A stretch of DNA of 64,000 bases from Pelotomaculum_B sp041645005. GTDB taxonomy: Bacteria; Bacillota; Desulfotomaculia; Desulfotomaculales; Pelotomaculaceae. Within the stretch, counting starts at the first letter, position 1. Each line of letters starts with the position of its first letter. The position numbers and the translations under genes are program-made. Positions 57,687 through 64,000 of the stretch are shown one piece after another. The stretch lies in NCBI GenBank assembly GCA_041645005.1, contig JBAZQW010000001.1, forward strand, positions 59,532 to 123,531, written 5' to 3'. The notes under the pieces were generated by a model that saw only the letters and a program-made list of their open reading frames with translations, was not told the origin of the DNA and did not search any database.

Positions 57687-58745
57687 TTATCCCTCCAGCA
57701 TCGCTTTAATATTTAGCGGTTCGCCTTTGACCGTTTTCCGGTAGAGACCTCGACCGAACCGGAGCAATAAAGTCGGCAGGAAGATCAGCGGAGCTATTTT
57801 GAGCCAGAATAACGGCTGTGACCAGTAGTAGCGCACTAAAAAGGGCCAGATCACCCGGTTGAATCGTTGGGGGTCATTGATCTTCGCCCTGACCGCCCAG
57901 GAATAGCCATCATTCCTGATCACCAGCTCATCGATCATCCTGACATATTTCTGGTCGGTGAACACTCCGGCGGCAATGCGATGGTACATGGTCACATCGA
58001 CCATTAAGCGCTCTGCCGGCCCGACAAAGCTATCGTTCCCCCAGCGCCGTTTTACCACCGGAAAAGGCAAATAGGCCAGCAGCCCGGGAGCGGCACCCCA
58101 CAGCATCTTTTGAAAAATATAAACATGGATGTACTTGGAACCGAGATAAGCTTCTTTGTTTTCGGTCCGGAGCCAGCTCTCGCGTTTAAATATAATATTG
58201 GAAAGGTAGTTGAAATAAGCGATCAATTTTTTGTTCGTCCGAAAATATTCCTCGATCGTTCGCTGTCGTTTAAAATCGAATATTGTTACTCCCGGGAACG
58301 GCATTATCCGGCGGTAACGCATCGGTCGGTCGGGGGTCAGCAAAAAATCCTCTTTTTCGCCATAAAATAAGTCGGCTTGAGGAATGGCTCCGATCTCTCG
58401 GGTAACGCGCTGCAGTGCTCCCGCCGCCAGCAAGTCGTCATCGCCCAATATCCAGGCATATTCTCCGCTAGCGCGCTCAACCACTTTCAGGCAATTAACG
58501 TCAAAACCAAAGTTACTTTCATTCTTAAAATATTGTATTGGTACTTTCGCCGATAGGCTCAAGTCCGCTACGACCTTAGCCGTTTCATCGGACGAAGCAT
58601 TGTCCGAGATGACGATCTCGAGGTCAGCGGTGTTCACCGCCTCGGCCTGAGCCAGGATGCTCTCGACCGCTTCCTTTAAAAGCAAAGCCCGGTTAAAGGT
58701 CGGGATGCAGATTGAAAGTAAAGGTCGCTGTTGTTGCGGGGTCAT
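57687..58745 (-). CDS. Family 2 glycosyltransferase
   Basis: 352 residues. LLSICIPTFNRALLLKEAVESIL, DLEIVISDNASSDET (UDP-type pocket), YAWILGDDDLLAAGAL (DxD), and a hydrophobic basic C-terminus. It adds a sugar in the cytoplasm to a lipid-linked glycan. It shares ATGA with the Wzx gene and sits 3 bases before the radical SAM gene. Donor unknown. Confidence 0.93.
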   Translation of the reverse strand: MTPQQQRPLLSICIPTFNRALLLKEAVESILAQAEAVNTADLEIVISDNASSDETAKVVADLSLSAKVPIQYFKNESNFGFDVNCLKVVERASGEYAWILGDDDLLAAGALQRVTREIGAIPQADLFYGEKEDFLLTPDRPMRYRRIMPFPGVTIFDFKRQRTIEEYFRTNKKLIAYFNYLSNIIFKRESWLRTENKEAYLGSKYIHVYIFQKMLWGAAPGLLAYLPFPVVKRRWGNDSFVGPAERLMVDVTMYHRIAAGVFTDQKYVRMIDELVIRNDGYSWAVRAKINDPQRFNRVIWPFLVRYYWSQPLFWLKIAPLIFLPTLLLRFGRGLYRKTVKGEPLNIKAMLEG

Positions 58746-60190
58746 GACCTGCTTTTCAACTCCTTGATAAAACCGAAGATGTACTGCCGTTCGAATAACA
58801 ACAATAGTCCGCCATAGGCAAGGATATAGCCGGTTCCCGCTCCAGCCATCGCTAGGTAGGCCGGCAACTTAACCAAGCAGAGGGCTAAAAACCAGTAAAC
58901 TAATACCGCAAGGAGCGCCAGCAAACCAGGGAGCAAATATTCTTTTAACAGGTTCAACTTCATCACCCGTTGCGTAAAATAAGTCGTCATGATACAGGCG
59001 GACGTTTCGGCCAGGATCGTGGCGACCGCCGCTCCAGCCATGCTGAATGGCGGGATCAGAATGAAGTTGAAGATTATATTAACGACCGCACCCACGGCCA
59101 CCGCCCACATAAAATCATAATACCGGCCGGCCGGGATCAAGATCAACACACCATAGCAACTACTGATCGTCACCGGTAAAACCATCCAGATCAATAGTCG
59201 CAAGGCTGCAACCGCTGGGGCATATTGCTGGCCAAAGGCCAACCCAACGATCAGCGGCGCGATCAAATAGACCAGAAGTGTAAGCGGAATAAAAGCCATG
59301 GCGGTCAACCGGGCGAACTTTTTGATAAATACCGCGGCGCCTTCCGGGTCATGGACGATCCGGTGGCTCATGACCGGCATGGCGGTCTGCTGCCAGATCC
59401 CGAACAAACCGACACAGACAAAGATCACCCGATAGGCGGCGCTATAGTAACCGACCACCTCCGGCCGGTCCATAAAGCCGAGCATGATCGTGTCCAGATT
59501 GTTATAGATCTGGATCAGGAAGATCGAAGCGCCCAGCGGCAGCGCCTGCCAGAAAAGGGGCCACCAGGTAACCGGAGCCAGGGCCTTAAGCCGAAGAGGC
59601 ATCTTTCGGCCAAAGAGGAAAAGCAGGAAAACGAGCGACGAAAACAATCCACTGCCCGCCAGGATGATCGGCGCCCTTAAGAGGTCCTGCGGCCCCTTCA
59701 CCAGCCAAAAAGTCAACAGCAAGGCGCCGCCGCTAAAAATGATCTTCGCCAGCGGTATGTATTCCATAAGTTCAACCCCGGCAAAGACCCATTCGGTGTT
59801 AAGGGCGCGGTAAAAGATAAAGAGAAAAGTAGCCCCAATAAGTAGCCGTAGCTCACCGGCCATGGGGAGAACAAACAAGGTTGCGCAGGCTAAAACAAAG
59901 ATGATCAAAGCGGTTATCGCCCTGACGAATAAAAGATTCAAAGCGATCACCCCGGCCTGCGCTCGGTCCCGGGCGATCTCCCTTGTTCCCAGCAGTGAAA
60001 GCCCGTTGTCGACCAGCATCACCAGGTAAAGGACAAAAGCCTGGGCAAATTGGTATAGTCCAAAAGCCGACGCGCCCAGGACCCGGGCAACATAAACGAT
60101 CAGGGCCAGATAGATCAAGCCGTTCAAGCTGTTGCCAAAGAAGAGCCAGGACATATTCTTGGCAATGCGTTTAGTGACGCTCTGTTCCAT
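58742..60190 (-). CDS. Wzx-type oligosaccharide flippase (MVF/PST family)
   Basis: 482 residues with about 12 to 14 membrane spans. Family features: N-terminal NMSWLFFGNSLNGLIYLALIVYVARVLGASAFGLYQFAQAFVLY (read from residue 12), GTREIARDR and NNLDTIMLGFMDRPEVVGYYSAAYRV. It moves an undecaprenyl-diphosphate-linked repeat unit to the periplasmic face. No Wzy polymerase is assigned here; the unassigned polytopic proteins are candidates. Confidence 0.93.
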   Translation of the reverse strand: MEQSVTKRIAKNMSWLFFGNSLNGLIYLALIVYVARVLGASAFGLYQFAQAFVLYLVMLVDNGLSLLGTREIARDRAQAGVIALNLLFVRAITALIIFVLACATLFVLPMAGELRLLIGATFLFIFYRALNTEWVFAGVELMEYIPLAKIIFSGGALLLTFWLVKGPQDLLRAPIILAGSGLFSSLVFLLFLFGRKMPLRLKALAPVTWWPLFWQALPLGASIFLIQIYNNLDTIMLGFMDRPEVVGYYSAAYRVIFVCVGLFGIWQQTAMPVMSHRIVHDPEGAAVFIKKFARLTAMAFIPLTLLVYLIAPLIVGLAFGQQYAPAVAALRLLIWMVLPVTISSCYGVLILIPAGRYYDFMWAVAVGAVVNIIFNFILIPPFSMAGAAVATILAETSACIMTTYFTQRVMKLNLLKEYLLPGLLALLAVLVYWFLALCLVKLPAYLAMAGAGTGYILAYGGLLLLFERQYIFGFIKELKSRS

Positions 60191-60192
60191 AT

Positions 60193-60717
60193 CTACAGCT
60201 CCACTCCCCAGTACGCCCCACCCAATCGATCAGCGATGTTGAGCGACCGGAAACCGTTGGTCCCGGGCTGATCATGGCTTAGCAAGATCAAGGCGTTTCT
60301 GTCTTTTATCGCGGCAATATCAGCGGCCCGCTGATAATCGAAACCTTTTAACGCCAGCTCAATAATATCTGCCAAGTCATCGTTCCCCAACACGACAAAT
60401 TTCTTCTGGCCGTTGTTATACTCTTCCAGCACGATCTTGGCGATCTCCGCCTTCACTTGCTTGACCAGATCGACCGTCTTGAGGATGTAGTTATACGATT
60501 TCTGGGCCTTTTCCGAGAAACCTTTCGGAGTGATCAGGTATTCCACTTTGCGGGGATTTAGATTAAGGGTCTTGACCAGGCCGCGCTTAACCAGGCGCTT
60601 GAGGATCAAGTTGACCGCGCCGAGCGACAGCTTGGTCCGGCTGGAGAGCTCCCTCTGGGTCAGGTTCTTCTCCCTAGCTATCTCGTCAATGACTTTTAGT
60701 TCGTTCGCGTCAACCAT
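60193..60717 (-). CDS. MarR-like winged-helix regulator with C-terminal sensory domain
   Basis: 174 residues from ATG 60717, which has AGGTG about eight bases upstream; GTG 60726 is possible. The winged helix is KVIDEIAREKNLTQRELSSRTKLSLGAVNLILKRLVKRGLVKTLNL, then a wing reading KVEYLITPKGF. The C-terminal 80 residues (KFVVLGNDDLADIIELALKGF and onward) look like a small Rossmann-type ligand domain. This resembles EPS-linked MarR-family regulators. It heads the Wzx-GT2-radical SAM unit and probably regulates it. Confidence 0.85.
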   Translation of the reverse strand: MVDANELKVIDEIAREKNLTQRELSSRTKLSLGAVNLILKRLVKRGLVKTLNLNPRKVEYLITPKGFSEKAQKSYNYILKTVDLVKQVKAEIAKIVLEEYNNGQKKFVVLGNDDLADIIELALKGFDYQRAADIAAIKDRNALILLSHDQPGTNGFRSLNIADRLGGAYWGVEL

Positions 60718-60720
60718 GAT

Positions 60721-60774
60721 GTTCACCTATCGTTCAACTAGTGAACATTGTATCACTTAGGGCGCGGTTGTCAA
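60721..60774 (-). promoter_or_regulatory. Promoter and inverted-repeat operator of the MarR-Wzx unit
   Basis: Minus strand: TTGACA at 60769-60774, 16-base spacer, TACAAT at 60747-60752. An inverted repeat GTTCA-CTAGT-TGAAC follows (60732-60746), and a third half-site GTGAAC at 60721-60726 overlaps the ribosome site. It fits autorepression by the encoded winged-helix protein. Confidence 0.72.
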
Positions 60775-60781
60775 GAGGTAT

Positions 60782-61948
60782 TTATGACTTAACCCGGGCG
60801 AAACGGCGCTTGCCGACCTTGACCAGCTTCTCGCCGGCCAGAACAACGACCAGTTTTTCATCTTGGACCGTCTCTCCGTCGATCGACACCCCGCCCTGCT
60901 GGACCAAGCGCCGGGCTTCGGTCTTGGACGGGGCCAGCTTGGCCGCAACCAGCAGATCGATGATATTCACTTTATCCTTGCCGAGGACAACAGTCTCAAT
61001 ATCCTGCGGCACTCCGCCTGACTTGAAGACCGACTCGAACTCTTTTTCCGCTTCCAGGGCCGCCTGGTTCGAATGGAACCTGGCCACCAAGATCCGAGCC
61101 AGCTCCATCTTAGCCGCCTTCGGATGCATTGTTTTGACATCCGCCAACGGTTTATCGGTCAGCAATTCATAGTAGCGGAGCATCAGCGGGTCAGAGATCG
61201 AGAGGATCTTACCGTAAATCTCAGACGGCGGCTCGGTGATCCCGATATAATTGCCCAAGGATTTGCTCATTTTTTGAACCCCATCCAACCCCTCCAAAAT
61301 AGGCATCGTCAGAACAACTTGCGGCTTTTTGCCGTTGCGCTCCTGAAGAGTTCTCCCTACAAGCATATTGAATTTCTGATCGGTCCCCCCCACTTCCAGG
61401 TCCGCCTCCAGATGTACCGAATCGTAACCCTGGAGCAAAGGATACAAGAATTCGAGGATTGATATCTCATTTTGGTTCTCAAAACGGGCTTTAAAGTCGT
61501 TTCTTTCCAACATTCTGGCCACAGTGTATTGCGAAGCTAATTTGAGGATCTCCGGCAAATTGATCTTGGACAGCCAGTGGCTGTTATAGACCACTTCCGT
61601 CTTCTGCTTATCAAGTATTTTGAATACTTGCGCTTGATAGGTCCGGGCATTGCTCTCCACCACATCTTTCGGCAAAGCTTTTCTGGTGATCGACTTACCT
61701 GAAGGATCACCGATCATGGCGGTAAAATCACCGATGATGAAGATCACTTTGTGCCCCAGGTCCTGGAACTGTCTTAACTTATTTAAAATGACCGTGTGCC
61801 CCAGGTGAATGTCCGGGGCCGATGGATCGGCGCCCCACTTGATCTTTAAGGGCTGCCCAGTTTTAAGCTTTTCCACCAACTCGCTTTCCGGGACCAGCTC
61901 GCTAAACCCGCGCTTGATGACGCTTAATTGTTCTTCAAGGTTTTTCAT
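60782..61948 (-). CDS. tyrS: Tyrosyl-tRNA synthetase
   Basis: 388 residues. HLGHT (residues 48-52) as the HIGH motif, IGDFTAMIGDPSG, VGGTDQKFNMLVGR, KMSKS in GVQKMSKSLGN, and a C-terminal S4 RNA-binding domain (DLLVAAKLAPSKTEARRLVQQGGVSIDG). Charges tRNA-Tyr. This is the TyrZ-like bacterial form with S4 domain. Overlaps aroB by ATGA. Housekeeping. Confidence 0.98.
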   Translation of the reverse strand: MKNLEEQLSVIKRGFSELVPESELVEKLKTGQPLKIKWGADPSAPDIHLGHTVILNKLRQFQDLGHKVIFIIGDFTAMIGDPSGKSITRKALPKDVVESNARTYQAQVFKILDKQKTEVVYNSHWLSKINLPEILKLASQYTVARMLERNDFKARFENQNEISILEFLYPLLQGYDSVHLEADLEVGGTDQKFNMLVGRTLQERNGKKPQVVLTMPILEGLDGVQKMSKSLGNYIGITEPPSEIYGKILSISDPLMLRYYELLTDKPLADVKTMHPKAAKMELARILVARFHSNQAALEAEKEFESVFKSGGVPQDIETVVLGKDKVNIIDLLVAAKLAPSKTEARRLVQQGGVSIDGETVQDEKLVVVLAGEKLVKVGKRRFARVKS

Positions 61949-63054
61949 TTTGCCCCCATCTCGGCCAGCACCTGGCGGATGATATTAACGGGAACGTCAT
62001 TGCGAACGACGACCTTTCCCATTTTTTCCGGCAGGACAAAATTGACCAGCCCGGCGCTCACCTTCTTGTCAATGGCCAGCCCGGCAATGAGTTTCTTGGC
62101 CGGCAACCCTTCGACCTCGGTCGGCAAGCCGAGTTTTTCGAGCAATCCCTTCAGCCGCTCGACCAGCTCGGTCTCGCACAATTTCATCTTCTGGGCGATC
62201 CGCGCTGCGGCGACCATACCGACGGCGACCGCTTCGCCATGGTTATACGCCCGATAGCGGGTCAGCGACTCGATCGAGTGGCCGACCGTATGCCCGTAAT
62301 TGAGGATCATCCGGAGACCCGCCTCCCGCTCGTCTTTGGCCACGATCCGCGCCTTGATCTTGACCGACTCGGTAACGATCGTCAGCCAGAGCTTAAGGGC
62401 CGCCCGCTTGGTATCTTCGTCCTCGAACGCCTTGGTGTTGAGGTGGTGGGAGTTCGCTTCCAGGAACTTGAAGAAATCGGCATCTTCGATCACGCCGTAT
62501 TTGACGACCTCGGCCAGGCCGGTCCGCAGCTCCCGCGCCGGCAGGGTGCCCAGCGTGTTCACGTCGATGTAGACCGCCTTGGGCTGGTAAAAGCAGCCGA
62601 TCAGGTTCTTACATTTTGGATGGTTGACACCGGTCTTGCCGCCGATCGCCGCGTCGACCTGCGCCAGCAGGGTCGTCGGCACGGGAAGATAGTCGATCCC
62701 TCGCATATAGGTCGCGGCGATAAAACCACCCAAGTCACAGGTCACGCCGCCCCCCAGGGTAATGATCAGCGAATCGCGGTGCGCCCCGTATTTGACCAGA
62801 TCGTCATAAAGCTTGGCGGCCGTCTTCATATCCTTGTAGCGTTCGCCGCGCGGCACTTCCAGCGTGACCGGCCGTTTTTTAAACCCCTTCCGCACTTCAT
62901 CGCCATAGAGGTCATTAACCAGCGGGTCGGTGATGATAAAAACGTCCCGCCCCCATTGCTCATCGGCCACCAGTTTGCCCAACTCGGACAAGGTCCCGCT
63001 CCCCAGGATCACTTCGTAGGCGCGTTCTTTCAGGTCGACTTTGACTTTAGCCAT
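61945..63054 (-). CDS. aroB: 3-dehydroquinate synthase
   Basis: 369 residues. NAD/Zn enzyme, second step of the shikimate pathway. LGGGVTCDLGGFIAATYMRG at about 100-119, PTTLLAQVDAAIGGKTGVNHPKCKNLIG, and zinc ligands in GLAEVVKYG, NYGHTVGHSIE and YNHGEAVAVGM. Complete. Overlaps aroK by 25 bases and tyrS by 4. Confidence 0.98.
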   Translation of the reverse strand: MAKVKVDLKERAYEVILGSGTLSELGKLVADEQWGRDVFIITDPLVNDLYGDEVRKGFKKRPVTLEVPRGERYKDMKTAAKLYDDLVKYGAHRDSLIITLGGGVTCDLGGFIAATYMRGIDYLPVPTTLLAQVDAAIGGKTGVNHPKCKNLIGCFYQPKAVYIDVNTLGTLPARELRTGLAEVVKYGVIEDADFFKFLEANSHHLNTKAFEDEDTKRAALKLWLTIVTESVKIKARIVAKDEREAGLRMILNYGHTVGHSIESLTRYRAYNHGEAVAVGMVAAARIAQKMKLCETELVERLKGLLEKLGLPTEVEGLPAKKLIAGLAIDKKVSAGLVNFVLPEKMGKVVVRNDVPVNIIRQVLAEMGAK

Positions 63055-63542
63055 TTTTCTATTTCCTCCGATACTTGATCAACATCGAGCTTCGACGTAT
63101 CGACGATTTGGTCGGCCGCCTGACGGTAGAACGGCTCCCGCGCCGCCAGCCGCCGGACGATCTCTTTCTCCGGGTCGGCCACTTCCAACAGCGGCCGGTG
63201 CTCTTCGTGTTTGATCCGGTGCCAGATCCGCTCCGGATCGGCCCAGAGGAGAATGACCGGCCCTAAGCTTTTCAGCAGGGTGACATTCTCCGGCCGCAGG
63301 ACCATCCCGCCGCCGGTTGAGAGGACAAAATGGTCGTAATCCTGCAAAGTCTTGAGCACCTCGCTCTCGAGGGAGCGGAAATATTCTTCGCCGTCAGTCG
63401 CGAAGATCTGGCTGATCGTCCGCCCCTCGGTCTTCTCGATCAGCTCGTCGGTATCGAGGAGATCAAGCTGCAGCTCGTCCGCCAGCCGCCGGCCAACCGC
63501 CGTTTTACCCGCCCCCATAAATCCGATTAAAACTATGTTCAT
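63030..63542 (-). CDS. aroK: Shikimate kinase
   Basis: 170 residues. Walker A GFMGAGKTAVGRRLA at residues 7-21, DTDELIE shikimate-site Asp, EEYFRSLESEVL, STGGGMVLRPEN, and the lid RHEEHRPL-type segment (HEEHRPLLEV). Phosphorylates shikimate. Downstream of tRNA-Arg on the same strand. Confidence 0.98.
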   Translation of the reverse strand: MNIVLIGFMGAGKTAVGRRLADELQLDLLDTDELIEKTEGRTISQIFATDGEEYFRSLESEVLKTLQDYDHFVLSTGGGMVLRPENVTLLKSLGPVILLWADPERIWHRIKHEEHRPLLEVADPEKEIVRRLAAREPFYRQAADQIVDTSKLDVDQVSEEIEKWLKSKST

Positions 63543-63555
63543 ATTTCTTCACCTA

Positions 63556-63650
63556 AAGTAATAAATGGCCCCGGCGGGGATCGAACTCGCGACCTTCGGT
63601 TTAGGAAACCGCTGCTCTGTCCAACTGAGCTACGGGGCCATTTATTACTT
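63556..63650. repeat. Perfect 18-base inverted repeat enclosing the tRNA
   Basis: 63556-63573 and 63633-63650 are exact reverse complements; 7 of the 18 pairs are the acceptor stem and the rest are leader and trailer. The right arm also contains the panB stop. Confidence 0.93.
63566..63639 (-). tRNA. tRNA-Arg, anticodon CCU
   Basis: Cloverleaf of 74 bases without encoded CCA: acceptor GGCCCCG/CGGGGCC, D-arm GCTC/GAGC, anticodon loop TTCCTAA (anticodon CCT at positions 34-36), T-arm with TTCGATC loop, discriminator A. Small mismatches: 27-43 in the anticodon stem and 52-62 in the T stem. It reads AGG. Confidence 0.96.
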
Positions 63651-64000
63651 GTTCTTCGCTACGAACTCCCGGACCGCTTTCAAAGCGATCCGCCGCAGAT
63701 TCACCGCCGGCGTCACAAAGCTCGGCGGATCTTCATACAAACCCAGAAGATCATTCGTCACTAAAACTTGACCGTTGACCTTCTTGCCCGCCCCAATGCC
63801 GATCGTCGGGACCTTAACCGCTTTGGTTATTTTCGCGGCCAGCTCTTCCGGGACCATTTCCAGGACCAAAGCGAAACAACCGGCCCGCTCCAGCACTTTA
63901 GCGTCGCTCATCAACTTAACCGCCGTCCGCTTATCTTTTCCCTGCACCCGGTAACCAAGGATATTGACCGATTGAGGAGTTAACCCGATATGCCCCATCA
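63645..64000 (-). CDS. panB: 3-methyl-2-oxobutanoate hydroxymethyltransferase, N-terminus outside window
   Basis: C-terminal 117 residues are visible: MGHIGLTPQSVNILGYRVQG is internal in PanB, and VPTIGIGAGKKVNGQVLVTNDLLGL is diagnostic. The frame is open at the window edge, so the gene continues beyond 64000. It transfers a hydroxymethyl group to alpha-ketoisovalerate in pantothenate synthesis. The stop lies 5 bases before the tRNA. Confidence 0.97.
   Translation of the reverse strand, partial: MGHIGLTPQSVNILGYRVQGKDKRTAVKLMSDAKVLERAGCFALVLEMVPEELAAKITKAVKVPTIGIGAGKKVNGQVLVTNDLLGLYEDPPSFVTPAVNLRRIALKAVREFVAKNK

Noticed and set aside
63565..63771. Reading frame of 68 codons on the plus strand
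   Set aside because: It is the antisense of tRNA-Arg and panB; a reading frame starting MAPAGIELATFGLGN is a frequent artefact across tRNA genes.

Overview
The window is about 64 kb from the chromosome of a diderm (Gram-negative-type) bacterium with roughly 50% G+C. The envelope type is inferred from an outer-membrane polysaccharide export protein, a Wzz-type chain-length protein, a Wzx-type flippase and O-antigen-style sugar-nucleotide genes. No marker fixes the species. The palindromic intergenic repeats and the branched-sugar set would suit an uncultivated candidate-phylum lineage, but that is a guess. Almost everything is on the minus strand; housekeeping genes (panB, tRNA-Arg, aroK, aroB, tyrS) occupy the right edge and the rest is a surface-glycan island.

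Layout from right to left, the direction of minus-strand transcription. 63.6-60.8 kb: panB (cut by the edge), tRNA-Arg(CCU), aroK-aroB-tyrS. 60.7-56.0 kb: MarR-like regulator, Wzx flippase, family 2 glycosyltransferase, B12-binding radical SAM protein. 56.0-54.6 kb: a plus-strand GT-C type membrane glycosyltransferase. 54.5-44.9 kb: rfbF-rfbG-rfbH make CDP-4-keto-3,6-dideoxyglucose, followed by an MBL hydrolase, acylating acetaldehyde dehydrogenase, 4-hydroxy-2-oxovalerate aldolase, a YerE-like ThDP enzyme, a YerF-like reductase and a GtrB-like transferase. This set reads as a pathway to a 4-C-branched sugar of the yersiniose/erwiniose type. 44.9-42.4 kb: two plus-strand membrane proteins. 42.3-39.2 kb: GtrA, a decaprenyl-phosphate phosphoribosyltransferase-like UbiA protein, a DUF559 nuclease and an LhgO-like oxidase, set among perfect palindromes. 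39.2-36.0 kb: an excisionase-like HTH gene, ugd, export protein and Wzz.

35.8-5.3 kb: 29 tightly packed or overlapping genes that look like one operon behind a near-consensus promoter. They start with gmd, fcl, a UDP-glucuronate-epimerase-like SDR, pseB and pseC, then run through nonulosonic-acid genes (SpsF/PseF-like and NeuA-like cytidylyltransferases, NeuB-like synthase) and decorating enzymes (methyl-, formyl-, carbamoyl- and FemAB-type transferases, PIG-L deacetylase, SGNH hydrolase). Several large putative glycosyltransferases are included. 5.3-0 kb: a second HTH gene with a similar promoter, an ABC exporter, a second NeuB, a second PIG-L/formyltransferase pair and a NeuC-like epimerase cut by the window edge.

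Main points for a second look: the branched-sugar pathway with its own C4-donor supply; a PIG-L plus formyltransferase pair present twice, with both formyltransferases lacking the usual Asn; a GT2-cytidylyltransferase fusion with a degenerate nucleotide loop; TTGAC direct-repeat operators shared by the two HTH genes and the giant operon; repeated placement of -10 boxes 7-10 nt before ATG (possible leaderless mRNAs); a DUF559 gene between inverted palindromes; and a palindromic repeat inserted in frame in rfbG.
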